This document shows positions 31,500 to 41,387 of a DNA stretch of 64,000 nt, piece after piece. The notes under the pieces were generated by a model. That model saw only the letters and a list, made by a program, of their open reading frames with translations, did no database searches and was not told the DNA's origin. The translations under genes were made by a program, and so were the position numbers. Position 1 is the stretch's first letter; each line of letters opens with the position of its first letter. This DNA is from Cordylochernes scorpioides (lineage: Eukaryota > Arthropoda > Arachnida > Pseudoscorpiones > Chernetidae), in contig CP092874.1 in assembly GCA_030710605.1 (NCBI GenBank), positions 41,542,963-41,606,962 on the forward strand, written 5' to 3'.

Positions 31500-32570
31500 C
31501 ACTGTTCAAATTGTCAGATACGTAAACGTCAGCCCCAACTCCTCTCAGGGCACTTACAGACAATACCTGTTTCAGAGGTTGCCTTTGAAATGGTAGGAAT
31601 GGATCTATTGGGGAGATTTCCAACATCAGAAGGTGGCAACCATTGGATTATCGTATATACGGACTACCTAAGGAAATAATGCGATAACTAAAGCTCTACC
31701 CACAAGTGAATCCATGGAAGTTACCAAATTCCTCATTGAAGATGTCATTTTAAAGCACGGCGCGCCGAGGGAATTAATCACGAATAGAGTAAGGAACTTC
31801 ACATCTTCACTGATGGCGATCTGAACAACCAGTGCAGAATAACCTATCGGACGACGACTGCCTATCACCCTCAAACAAACGGACTCACGGAGAGGTTGAA
31901 TAAGACTATAGCAGACATGCTGTCCAAGTATGTGGATATCAACCAGAAAGATTGGGATAGGATTCTTCCATTCGTTACATTTGCATACAACACAGCAAAA
32001 CAAGAGCCTACTGGGTTCACCCCATTTTTCCTTGTACACGGGCGTGAAGCCGAGATTCCACTGTACATGTTATTCCCCAGGTTATTGCCAGAAGATGACG
32101 ATTTCATCCAAACTCTAGGGGCAAGAGCCGAAGAAGCACTAAAACTGGCACGTATTCACTCCATGAGATCTCAAGAAAGCAATAAACATCGCTATGACGT
32201 TCATCACAGAAATATAATTTACCAGCCTGGAGATCTCGTATGGATCTTTATCCCGGTGGGTAAAGTGGGATCTTCGTAAAAACTAATGAGACGTTTTTTC
32301 GTCCCATATAAAGTAACCCGAAAAACTTCCGATATCACCTATGAAGTTGAGGCATTCGGAAACCAGCAAGGTCGTCGTAAAACAAAAGATTTAGTTTATA
32401 TTTGTAGCATGAAGCCTTATTTAAACCCAAAGGACTAGGAGGAACACCTAGAAAAGGACCCAGAAGATGACTCGCCAAACTTCCAAGAAGAAGACATCCG
32501 GACTGAACGAACACAACCACAGACCCGCGAAGAGATCTCAGGCCCTATCTAGAGCCGTTATAGAGCCTTG
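31500..32570 (+). pseudogene. Ty3 integrase C-terminal half
   Basis: Fragments in order: a zinc-finger remnant (ending CSDT-like, damaged), MDLLG-type core start, TKFLIEDVILKHGAPRE, TTTAYHPQTNGLTERLNKTIADML with the catalytic Glu, PFVTFAYNTAKQEPTGFTPF, and a chromodomain-like or GPY/F tail (IYQPGDLVWIF, YKVTRKTSDITYEV). Frameshifts lie near 31670, 31820 and 32280. The first catalytic Asp region is damaged. Not functional. Confidence 0.8.
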
Positions 32571-32631
32571 AGACTGAGGATGTAAGTCTTCTTCTGAGAA
32601 TCAGGTCGGTGGTCTTTATAGGAGGAGGCTA

Positions 32632-32725
32632 TGTGGCGAAGAAATAATTTATATTTTATTATTTAATTTAATTATTCAATGAAAATATTCCACAGATTAT
32701 ATAAATATATATTACTCTGTATTTG
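32632..32725 (+). repeat. 3' LTR of degenerate Ty3, left part
   Basis: TGTGGCGAAGAAATAATTTATATT onward matches 29092-29190, then is interrupted at a TA-repeat by a Helitron start. Confidence 0.9.
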
Positions 32726-33348
32726 TATATATATATATATATAAATGAATGTTTGTATGTTTGTTTGTATGTCCGGTATACAAATTCGCAGTAGTTCACT
32801 AATTCAGACCAATATTTCCATACATAGGTAAAAAAATACGGGGAAGACGATTGGCTATTTTAAAAAATATATAAATCAATTATTAAAACTATATATTTTT
32901 AGTCAGAAAATGATGACGATATTGCGGTATCATGTTTGATTATCAGATACAAAATTATATCGGGGAAAATTCCTAAAAGCAGAGACCACGGGTGACACCA
33001 GTTCATTATTTTGTACGCAGGAACAAATTTCTAACAGAAAAACATTCATTCGAGCAGAAAACAAAAGCCAGATCATCTTTCTATAAAAATATCGCTTCTC
33101 AGACACAAAGTTTGGAGCGGGACGTTTCACAAGAGTGACAACCACGGCGCCAATTTATAATTGTAACGAATAGTATTTGAAAATCAAAATAATTTTAAAA
33201 TATCGTTGTGAAAATTTACATTTTTATATTTTAAAAACTCACAAAGTTTGGAGCGGGACGTTTCACAAATGTGACATCCACGGTGCCAATTTATAATTGT
33301 AACGAATAGTATGTGAATAAAAACATTTAATCGGGTAAATTTGGCTAG
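32726..33348 (+). mobile_element. non-autonomous Helitron, copy 2
   Basis: Starts in a TA run followed by AAATGAATGTTTGTATG, and ends TTTGGCTAG at 33348. The internal sequence matches copies 1 and 3. The terminal GC-rich hairpin has been lost (TCGGGTAAATTTGG). About 65 bp (CACAAAGTTTGGAGCGGG block) is duplicated inside it at 33105 and 33239. Confidence 0.75.
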
Positions 33349-33362
33349 TATATATATATATA

Positions 33363-33548
33363 TGATACATTTTGAATGATAGAATGTAAATTTTATTTTT
33401 TTTTTTTCTAAAGATTTAACTAAATGGTGTATGTAAATTTTGTTTTGTTTAAAAAGATTTGAAAAAAAATAAAGAGATGATTATTGAAGTGGAGACGGCC
33501 ACAAACGACTGCTAATTCTTTTCACACATCTAGAATAGAAATATATCA
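33363..33548 (+). repeat. 5' LTR of gag/protease element
   Basis: 186 bp, TG...CA, differing from the right LTR mainly in a T-run length and single bases. AATAAAGAGATG near 33470 may be its polyadenylation signal. Confidence 0.9.
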
Positions 33549-33588
33549 GCTAGTCGACAGGATCGCTGCCTACGGGAATAAATTCGAA

Positions 33589-34323
33589 ATGACATCGAAG
33601 AAAGACTTGAAAACTTTACCGAAAGAAGAGGTTGTTACCGGAGCGAGAGTAGACAGTTCAATTAAAGAAATCTTGCCGATTTTCAACCCGGATACAGGCC
33701 TTACGTATCAAGAATGGCGAAATCTTTTTGAAAGAACAGTCAAGCTTCAAAATATTTCAGAAAATGATGCTCTAACGATGATTCCAAGCATCTTTAAGGG
33801 AAAAGCGTTAGAGATATACGCCTCGATGTGCCAGGACGTGTTCACGTTGGATGAACTTCACCAAGCTATGAATACATTTTTCCCGGTATCGACAAGTGGA
33901 TTGATGAGGCAGTTTTGGACTGAAAAGAAGCTACCATCGCAACCCCTTATGGACTACTACTTTAATAAACTGAAGTTGGCAAAAATATTGAATATAAGTT
34001 CGGAGCAGACCCTGGAAGCGCTTTCTTCGAATGTAAACGCAAAGCTGAGACCATTTTTGATCGCTGCCAATCCGGCTAATCTGGACCTGTGGATTAAGAT
34101 TGCATCCTCCCTGGAAGAAGGATTTCGACAGGAAGAGACATCTTCACCCTTTAATGGCCCCAGATATCGACGGGACTTTCAAAATGTCGACTCAAGGAAT
34201 GCAACGCCTTCACAGGATTCTCTTCCTTCAGGTGCCCGCCCCGGCAGAGAGGTTGGCGACCGACAAGAAACCCGGCGAAAGCAGTTTTACCAAGACTTTC
34301 GAGGTAATGTAGGGCAACATTGA
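33589..34323 (+). CDS. Gag-like capsid protein of the non-autonomous LTR element
   Basis: 244 residues from the first Met after the LTR (MTSKKDLKTLPKEE). The core FNPDTGLTYQEWRNLFERTVKL, then DALTMIPSIFKGKALEIYASM, DELHQAMNTFFPVS and LMRQFWTEKKLPSQPLMDYY resembles the retrotransposon capsid fold region. The C-terminus is Arg/Gly/Pro-rich (PSGARPGREVGDRQETRRK), with no zinc knuckle visible. It ends at a TGA that is in the same frame as the following protease-like ORF, with 12 nt between stop and next Met. It may form particles that package the element RNA using another element's enzymes (inference). Confidence 0.75.
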   Translation: MTSKKDLKTLPKEEVVTGARVDSSIKEILPIFNPDTGLTYQEWRNLFERTVKLQNISENDALTMIPSIFKGKALEIYASMCQDVFTLDELHQAMNTFFPVSTSGLMRQFWTEKKLPSQPLMDYYFNKLKLAKILNISSEQTLEALSSNVNAKLRPFLIAANPANLDLWIKIASSLEEGFRQEETSSPFNGPRYRRDFQNVDSRNATPSQDSLPSGARPGREVGDRQETRRKQFYQDFRGNVGQH

Positions 34324-34335
34324 TGGTGCCCAGGA

Positions 34336-34782
34336 GTGATGAGTGACGTTGGGGTAGATTCATTGCTCTTGGGAACCTATTTAGTACTCTTTGATTCCGG
34401 CAGTGGCATTAATATTATTTCAGTAAACCTATTACCTGAATGCCTTTTAGATAAGATAAATAACTCTAGCCAACCCGAAAATAAGCATGCAACAATAGTT
34501 AATATTTCTAAAGTAAAGCTCTGGGATCCGGTAACTAAAGACAATACTGAACCACCATTCCCATTTCAGGAAGAAGAGGATTTGGAGGAATGCTTGGGTA
34601 TCGAACCTAACAAGCAAGCTTCCACCGATAGTCCTCAGGTTTTATTCTCTTCCATTAAAGAAAAAAAAATCCAGATCACCCCACAGAGCCCCTGGAGAAA
34701 CTACTGCCGGTTTCGGGAAAATAACAGAAAAAGTTGCCCTGGAATGGGATTCTACATGGAGAGTGTCTCCATAGACATGTAA
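34336..34782 (+). CDS. retroviral-type aspartic protease-like ORF
   Basis: 148 residues, same frame as gag and separated from it by one UGA. YLVLFDSGSGINIISVNLL near residues 15-33 carries the D-S-G active-site triplet of retrotransposon proteases. The remainder is acidic and shows no reverse transcriptase motifs before the stop at 34782. It would be made only by stop read-through or by separate initiation. Alternatively the TGA is a point mutation in a formerly continuous gag-protease ORF. Confidence 0.65.
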   Translation: MMSDVGVDSLLLGTYLVLFDSGSGINIISVNLLPECLLDKINNSSQPENKHATIVNISKVKLWDPVTKDNTEPPFPFQEEEDLEECLGIEPNKQASTDSPQVLFSSIKEKKIQITPQSPWRNYCRFRENNRKSCPGMGFYMESVSIDM

Positions 34783-35008
34783 TGTCCATATCATTTTTTT
34801 TCCTGCCTATTGTTAGTTAGGTTTTGTATGGCCACCTTTTCCTGTGATTTTCCCCAACTAACAGGCTTTGGTCGCCTTTTTACCTCTAACAATATGGTTA
34901 CTTGTGTAATATAATTTTTTGCAATGTATCTTATCCTTTACCTTCCATCCCCTCCCAACCTCCGTTGAGAAAAAAATAAATACAATTTTTTTTTTTTTGT
35001 GGGGGTAG

Positions 35009-35198
35009 TGATACATTTTGAATGATAGAATGTAAATTTTATTTTGTTTTTTTTTTTCTAAAGATTTAACTAAATGGTGTATGTAAATTTTGTTTTGTTT
35101 AAAAAGATTTGAAAAAAAATAAAGAGATGATTATTGAAGTGGAGACGGCCACAAACGACTGCTAATTATTTTCACACATCTAGAATAGAAATATATCA
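35009..35198 (+). repeat. 3' LTR of gag/protease element
   Basis: 190 bp, TG...CA, pair of 33363-33548, preceded by a G-rich polypurine tract. Confidence 0.9.
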
Positions 35199-35343
35199 TA
35201 TATATAAAATCACCATAAAATATTCCTTTGCTTGCTTATTCAAGATTCTCTAGCTATAGATAGTTTTGTTGATTTGTTAATAATTGTCGACTAGTCGCGG
35301 TGACGTCATCTTAAGATCTTCCAAGACTAATTTCTACGCTACA
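35199..35343 (+). repeat. 3' LTR of degenerate Ty3, right part
   Basis: Matches about 29195-29342 of the 5' LTR, including the GTTGATTTGTTAATAATTG and GACGTCATC blocks, ending CTACGCTACA. It completes the LTR begun at 32632. Confidence 0.9.
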
Positions 35344-35347
35344 ATAT

Positions 35348-36397
35348 ATATGGCACGTTATAGTTTCATAACCTTTATAAGTATAATTATTAAAAAGCAG
35401 CTATGAAAATAGATAATGTTTAACTTACGTAACAGCTATATGCGGAAACTGTGTTATATAAATGAAGTATAAGTTGAACAAAAAGATAAAAGGTATAGTG
35501 TACAGCAGTATTTCAATAATTTTTAATTCAAATTTATAAAAATCACCCAAATGTTAACAACATATTACATTTTTACAAAACAATGGACCTTTTTATCCTC
35601 CAAATAAACAGATTATTTCAGCCAACACTAACAAATACAATAAATATTAATAAATATTAAAGATATATTTGTACAAAAATATATATGTATTTAAATATTT
35701 AATAAAAGTATACTCTTACAAAACACAATGTTGAATTAATAATTAAAATATCATTTTATTCAGTGAAGCACTATAAAAATCATTTTCCAGATAAGTGATC
35801 ATTCCAACTTCCCTCAGGCGAACATTTTGTTTTTGAAAGAAAAAATAGGCAGACGTTGAACAAACGGTTGAAAGTGTTCTTCTGCATTGAAATTGCATAT
35901 TTATTTGAATAGCGCTTTTAATAGAATATATATAGCCCTAATATAGCGTTAATATAAGGTTTTAGCGTGTGAAATCTTCCTGTATAAGATTTGAAGCAGT
36001 TTTTTTTACCGTTTTTCTCAATTTATATATGTTAGAAGTGTGTAAAATTTATTGAAACATACGATGTCCATCACACAGACCTTCACCTGTCCAAGACTGT
36101 GGCTCAACTTTGTACTATATGATGTCATCTCTTCCCAGTTGTTGCTGACTGGTCTACATGCTTTCTTCCCTTCTGATTTTCTCTTATTCTGTCATTAACT
36201 GAACTCTATCAAATCAATCATCACTTTGCTTCAATGGGTCACTCATCAATATTTCCAAAAAAATAATATTTATCAGTACCTATGTGTATTAATCCCTTGA
36301 AATACCTTCACTAATAGTTCAATAAAATTTGTAACAATTATATTTACTGACAATGTGTGTGTTTTTTTGAAATAATATCATCAAAATAATCTTTACA
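35348..36397. other. AT-rich DNA, no gene seen
   Basis: No open frame of interest and no repeat shared with the rest of the window. Confidence 0.65.
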
Positions 36398-36540
36398 GAC
36401 TTTACTGCAATGATAAAAGTTATTGAATATTAGGGCTTGGTTCATCAATGCTCTACCCTCTCAGCGGTTTCGACAAATTAATCTCCACTGATGAGCGAAA
36501 CCCTCTCATTCAATAACTTTCTTCATTGCAGTAAGGTCTA
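36398..36540. repeat. family 2 foldback, rearranged copy
   Basis: Outer arms (TTTACTGCAATGA...TTATTGAAT and inverse) enclose a centre where a minus-strand core (GUCGAAACCGCUGAGAGGGU ... UUGAUGA) meets a plus-strand piece CACTGATGAGCGAAACCCTC. The stems I and II seen at 20453 cannot both form. Confidence 0.6.
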
Positions 36541-36701
36541 TAGAGCTAATATGTTATGATATTATTAAAAAGAAGCACATTGCCAGTAAATTGAATTGTT
36601 AAATATTTTATCGATAGATGGCAAAATTGAATTTAAGTTCTAACTAAATTCAAATTTAGAGTTCAATAAAATGTCAAGCAAAAGAGGATAGCAGGGCCTT
36701 C

Positions 36702-36758
36702 TGGTCGATTCAACTGACGAAATTTTTGGGAATCATTGATGAGCTTGCCCTTCCCAAA
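36702..36758 (+). repeat. family 2 core, degenerate
   Basis: GGUCGAUU, CUGACGAAA, UUGAUGAGC and a closing TTTGGGAA/TTCCCAAA hairpin keep the family order. The closing hairpin differs in sequence from the GGGAGGG/CCCUCCC of 20487-20520 but still pairs. CUGAUGA has become UUGAUGA, and stem III is lost. Confidence 0.55.
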
Positions 36759-37039
36759 TATTTGTTTAATTGTCGCCAATAGACAGAAGGAAATTGTTTC
36801 AATAAAAATGAATAACAAAAAATATTCAAAAATTGTATATACAACATTTATAAAGAGTGTTTTATCCTAGGATTTTCCGCTGGTTCTAAGCTTACATTTA
36901 ACCTCTCTTTTAACGGTTAAAACACACACATATATATATATATACATTTTTAATTTTGATTGCAAATGCAAAGTTCAATTATAGAGGTTAATGTCCGAAA
37001 TGAAATGGGTATCCGACCTCACTGTTAATCACTCTCTAT

Positions 37040-37673
37040 TCCTATATATATATATATATATAAGTCAGCGTATGTATGTCGGCTATACACGTCCACAATA
37101 CGTAACTAATCTGACTGATATTTTAACAGTATATAGAGTAGAATCTGGATAAACCTATAGTGAATATTTCAGGTCTATATCCCGAATATTCTTCGAGTTA
37201 TTTGCAAATTTGCCCTTTCTCTCGCAAGCAGCGCCTCTAGCAGTGAAGATGGGAGGTAATATCAGCTGACCTAATGTACAAGTAAAACGTGTTTTAACAG
37301 GACATAGATAAAAATCTGGAAGAGATATTTTTCGCATTTCTAGCCAAGAAAAATTGAAATTGACTGGTTCTGGGCAAAAATAGTTTTTTTTTTTTGGTCA
37401 GAAAATGAGTCGGAAATAGCAGAGACCACGGGTGAAGCCAGTCCATTTTTAGTATGCGGGAACAAAATTCTAACAGAAAAAGATTCATTCGAGCAGAAGG
37501 CACAAAGCCAGATCATCTCTCTATAAAAATATCGCTTCTCAGACACGAAGTTTGGAAAGGGACGTTTCACAAGAGTGACATCTACGGCGCCAATTTATAA
37601 TTGTAACGAATAGTATTTGAATAAAAACATTTAATCGGGTAAAACCCGGGCGTTGCTCGGGTCATTCGGCTAA
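37040..37673 (+). mobile_element. non-autonomous Helitron, copy 3
   Basis: Starts in a TA run followed by AGTCAGCGTATGTATGTCGG. Ends with the hairpin ACCCGGGC-GTT-GCTCGGGT and terminal CTAA at 37670-37673. Its body matches copy 1 from TTATTTGCAAATT onward. No Rep/helicase ORF. Confidence 0.85.
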
Positions 37674-37726
37674 TAGCTGATAAATTCCAGACGTCCCTTC
37701 ATTGAGGGATCAGCCTTTTGTATATA

Positions 37727-37898
37727 CAGTAGAACTTGGATAATTCGAACTTCTTTAATTCGAAAACCTCTTTAATTCGAATATTTATCTTGGTCCCCAG
37801 AATTTCCTATAATTATAATTTCCGTTTTTAATTCGAATTTTTGGATAATTCGAATTTTTTTATGGTCCCTTGGGGTTCGAATTATCCAAGTTCGACTG
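37727..37898. mobile_element. pogo-like MITE
   Basis: 172 bp with terminal inverted repeats CAGTAGAACTTGGATAATTCG and CGAATTATCCAAGTTCGACTG, flanked by TA on both sides (37725-37726, 37899-37900). Internal blocks of TTAATTCGAA repeat. The termini resemble pogo/Tigger ends. No coding capacity. Confidence 0.88.
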
Positions 37899-38460
37899 TA
37901 TTTGAATTTAATTTTGATTTTTTATTATTTTTAAAAATTTTTAAATTGTTGACTGAGTGTTAATGAGGGTAAGATAATTGTCAAAAATTGTCTCCATATC
38001 GTTAGGCCATATTTTCTTAGTTAGGTACTTTTCATAATTCTGTCAGTCTGGGATTTCCTTTCGTTCTTCATTAACGCTTCGAATAAAGGTTTTTCACTGG
38101 ATGTAATCTCTAATTGGAGGTTATGTTAGTTCATTCTGGGTCATTTTTGTCCTAAAAAGGTGGTCGTAGGTATTACTGAATGATCAGAACTATGGTCAAA
38201 AATGGTGGCGTATTTTTGTATTCTTCTATGATTATTGTTTTCATTTCCCAAAAATTGATGGAAAAATATGAAAAAGCCATCATCATATAAAGGTATGTAT
38301 ATACAAAGCCATAACAATAAAATAATGAATAACTATTATCATAAACGGAATAATAAACCTTGCTACGTAGCACGTAGCCACATTAAATATCTGGATGGAA
38401 TTTATCTTCGGTACATAGAATCTTTATTAAGAATCGACGGATATATCTCCATTGTTGTTG
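37899..38460. other. unassigned DNA
   Basis: AT-rich, no supported ORF. I see no repeat shared with other parts of the window. Confidence 0.5.
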
Positions 38461-39065
38461 TTGTTGTCGTGTCCAATGAAGAGCCGCGGATGTCTCCATG
38501 CATCTCTATCACAATATTCGCAATGTCCTCAATCTTGGGTGTGTATAGAGGCTGTTCTGGGTCCATGTCAATTTTATGTTGTTTTTGTCGTGTCCAATGA
38601 AGAGCCTCGGATGTCTCCATGCATCTCTATCACCATATTTGCAATGTCCTCTATCTTGGGTGTGTATAGAGGCTGTTCTGGGTCCATGTCGAATTTCTGT
38701 AGCTCTTGTTGTCGTGTCCAATGAAGAGCCTCAGATGTCTCTGCACATCTCTATTACAGTCGCATTGACCTCTATCTTGGGTGTGTAAAGCTGCGTCCCG
38801 AGTCCAAGAAAATGTCTGTTTTTATTTTTTTTGTCGTGTCCAATGAAGAGCCTCAGATGTCTCTGTATGTCTCTAGCACAGCAGTCGCAATGTCCTCTAT
38901 CTTGGGTGTGTAAAGCTTCTGCTCTGGGTTCAAGTCAATTTTCTTTTGTTGTTGCCGTGTCCGATGAAGAACCTCAGATGTCTCCAAGCATCTCTATCGC
39001 AGCAGTTGCAATGTCCTCTATCTTGGGTGTGTAAAACTGCTGTTCTGGTACCATGTCAATTTTCA
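38461..39065. repeat. minisatellite, five copies of a ~122-bp unit
   Basis: Units begin GTCGTGTCCAATGAAGAGCC at about 38465, 38586, 38710, 38832 and 38953 (spacings 121, 124, 122, 121) and contain TATCTTGGGTGTGTA. The spacing is not a multiple of three and frames shift between units, so apparent ORFs on both strands are by-products. Confidence 0.92.
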
Positions 39066-39110
39066 TCAAGACTGCGGCCATTGCTGGACATTAAATAAAC
39101 TTTTATTATA

Positions 39111-39327
39111 TACACTTATAGACGAAACTTAAGGAAGTGCATCGTCTTTGGTGTCGCCAGATGTCGTTTTTTTTTTTTTTTGAAGGAAACAGAGACAATT
39201 TGTTCTTATCTGATTATTTCGAATGTCTTAAAATAAAATATGCATCAAATACCTTTCAGAGTTATTGTCTGGTTCTCGATATACATGCAAAAAGGTATAA
39301 CTTCCTTAATTTTTGTATATGAGTGTA
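39111..39327. mobile_element. MITE with ACTTAAGGAAGT-type termini, copy 1
   Basis: Ends TACACTTATAGACGAAACTT...AAGGAAGT and inverse ACTTCCTTAA...GAGTGTA. The same termini occur at 49901-50025 and 61991-62060. No coding capacity. A Tc1/mariner-superfamily origin is likely from the TA-compatible ends. Confidence 0.75.
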
Positions 39328-39919
39328 TTTCATATCGGGTAAAAAATTGTACAGGATGAGAGACGCGTCCTCCGTAATAAGTTTTTTTTATTTAATTTAA
39401 AATCTTAAATATATTTCAAGATAAATTACTCTTAAACAACACAAGGAGAGATAGACGTTTCCTCTTAATTCCCTCTCTCTAAACATAGACATTTATAAAC
39501 ATTCAACTAGGAAACTAACGGATTCTCACTCTATTATTTATGAATATTAGATGCATACAAAACCTTTCTATTTCAAATAGAATATATCAAACAATTATAT
39601 TTATATACAGATACGTCTTTGTTCCTTTTTTTATTGGCATATCTTAAAATACGATCTGTTTTCTTTTGTTGGAATAAATATTTGTATAAAATGGTCTTTT
39701 AAACGATCAATATACTCGAGTGACGGGGATACTTTTATTATATATTTATACATTTTTGTTGTTTTCCCGAGAGATCTTAGACTTTTATTGAACACATTCC
39801 TTATACAATTCAGACGATCTCAGCAGCATCGGAAGATTGCTGCATAAATACTTATATAGAGAAATAACGTGCAATCTATATACAGAAAATTAAAACAGTA
39901 AGATGCGAATGGGAAATAA
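39328..39919. other. AT-rich DNA, no gene seen
   Basis: No supported feature. Confidence 0.65.
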
Positions 39920-40167
39920 TTTCACACATAAATCAAACTTCTACTGGCCTTACTGCGATGAAAGGATATTGGGAGGGCTTGACTCATTTTATCTACCAGA
40001 CTGCTTTTTTAGAGGCTTGATACTGTTTTAGATCTCTAAGGAAGCGATCTGGTAGATCAAAAAAAATATGGCGTAACCGCTGGGAGGGTTCACCACTGAT
40101 GAGCCAAGCCCTCCCAATTTTTTTTCATCGCAGTAAAGACAGCAGAAGTTTGATTGATGTGTGAAAG
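39920..40167. repeat. family 2 foldback element, copy 3
   Basis: About 45-bp inverted arms (39920-39963 and 40123-40167) with the inner ends TTACTGCGATGAAA and inverse. The centre holds a partly duplicated, partly inverted core: the left half contains an inverted A-strand (TATCTACCAGACTGC), the right half a forward core (40042-40115). Confidence 0.8.
40042..40115 (+). ncRNA. family 2 hammerhead-like core, defective
   Basis: Retains UGGU/ACCA (stem I), UGGC/GCCA (stem II), CUGAUGA and the GGGAGGG/CCCUCCC hairpin. The GAAA box is GUAA, and stem III has an internal mismatch (AGCGAU against ACCGCU). The linker between UGGU and UGGC is longer than in the 20453 copy. Confidence 0.5.
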
Positions 40168-40635
40168 AAACATTCGCGTTTTAATGTTTTCTCTTGCTAA
40201 ATAATTACTTAACTGAGGTCATTCAGTGAAATCTATAGAGTTTGGTAATAAAATAAAGACTAAAAGAGAAGTTCAAATATATATTGAAAATCTTTAAAGA
40301 AAAATAAAATACAGTATAAAATTATGAAAGAAAAGAGAAACAATGACACTAGTACACAAAATGAAAAAAAAAAGTCTCCTCCTCAACTGAACAAAACATT
40401 TTCTTAGTTAACTCTTTGTGCTGATTAACTTGGTATCAATATTTTTTTTTATTAGCTCAATATCTCAAGTTATGGATATAATGCCTTTTACCCATGATAT
40501 TCATCTATTGGAGGAAAGGTTATGACATTAAACATATTACTATATAAATAAATGCGCCAAAGATAGCGCTAATGAAGAAACATTATTATACATATATTTA
40601 TGTGTATATATTGTATTTCAATAACTGCCCTCAGA
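40168..40635. other. AT-rich DNA, no gene seen
   Basis: No supported feature. Confidence 0.6.
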
Positions 40636-40639
40636 TTTA

Positions 40640-41387
40640 TCAGATTCGTTATTTATTAGTTTACGAATTTGAAGTCCAAGGAAAATACCTTCCGTAATCT
40701 TAGAACAACTAATCTTAGGGAATTTAGTCATTAAATATTTAACAGCATAACTATCTCTCTTTCTTTAAAGCCTTTACAAAATTTTCCATTAATCTTAATC
40801 TGATATATAAAGGGGGAAGAAGCATTTTTAGTGTATGGACAACCGGTTCATTTTCAATGTTTTGTTTACCTAAGCGAAACACTTCTTTCAGGTCACATTT
40901 TTTTGCATATAATAATTATTTTTGTCTCTGCTGTCCCGCTTGCATAAAAAGCAAGAATACTTTGTGTTTCCTTTCTCAAAGCCCTGTAAAATTCCTATAA
41001 TTTTAAGATCACCACAAACTTCCCAAAAATTTTGGCATAATTCAACAATTCTAAGATTTTCTCAAAAGTCGAGAGAATAGGTTTCTTCCATTTGGGTTGA
41101 ATAGGCAACTGGCATGGAAGGTAATACACTACCATAGTGCAGTAAACAAGCCTTCAAACTTTGTTTAGAGGAATCAATAAAGAGTCCATGCTCGATAGCA
41201 TTGTAATTGAATTGCAGAGTTTTAAAAACGCCTTTAATATCATTCCAGTACACTAATCCTTGTTTTTCAGAAAAAAAATGTTTTCCCTATTACGATAGAC
41301 AGATATTCTGGTTTGTGGTAATAAGAGGTTACTTTGCTTTAATCTTGATCCAAGGATTTCTGCTTCTTCTTTTGATAGCCCTAGATC
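40640..41387 (-). pseudogene. arthropod uncharacterised Cys-rich protein, C-terminal part (broken)
   Basis: Minus-strand fragments in order: DLGLSKEEAEILGSRLKQSNLL (from about 41387), GLVYWNDIKGVFKTLQF, LFIDSSKQSLKACLLHYGSVLPSMPVAYS, WEVCGDLKIIGILQGF, NTKYSCFLCKRDSRDKNNYY, and AVKYLMTKFPKISCSKITEGIFLGLQIRKL. I recognise this order (GDLK, CFLCxxDSR) from a widespread uncharacterised arthropod protein family, probably mobile-element-derived. I know no function for it. Several frameshifts and stops (near 41270, 41060, 40900) kill it. Its N-terminal part is at 44902-45463, separated by LINE B. Confidence 0.75.
41373..41387. repeat. target-site duplication of LINE B (right end of the element)
   Basis: TGATAGCCCTAGATC, matching TGATAGACCTAGATC at 44902-44916 with one mismatch. 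Both encode the DLGLS segment of the interrupted protein, so the gene reading continues across once LINE B is set aside. Confidence 0.8.

Larger units (their letters stand above)
33363..35198 (+). mobile_element. non-autonomous LTR element with gag and protease only (TR-GAG-like)
   Basis: LTRs 33363-33548 and 35009-35198 are nearly identical (TGATACATTTTG...ATATATCA). A G-rich purine tract (GTGGGGGTAG) precedes the right LTR, and TATA flanks both ends (33359-33362, 35199-35202). The 1.46-kb interior encodes gag and a short protease-like segment and has no reverse transcriptase or integrase. It lies inside the 3' LTR of the older Ty3, next to Helitron copy 2. Confidence 0.85.
29092..35343 (+). 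mobile_element. degenerate Ty3/gypsy element with 3' LTR split by nested insertions
   Basis: 5' LTR 29092-29342. The internal region runs to the purine tract AGGAGGAGGCTA before 32632. The 3' LTR is in two parts, 32632-32725 and about 35199-35343. A 4-bp ATAT flanks both ends (29088-29091, 35344-35347). The internal region keeps gag, protease and integrase fragments but has lost reverse transcriptase and RNase H. Confidence 0.88.

Noticed and set aside
38268-39034. Overlapping ORFs on both strands in the tandem repeat region
   Set aside because: They are read from a 121-124-bp minisatellite whose spacing is not a multiple of three, so the frame changes from unit to unit.
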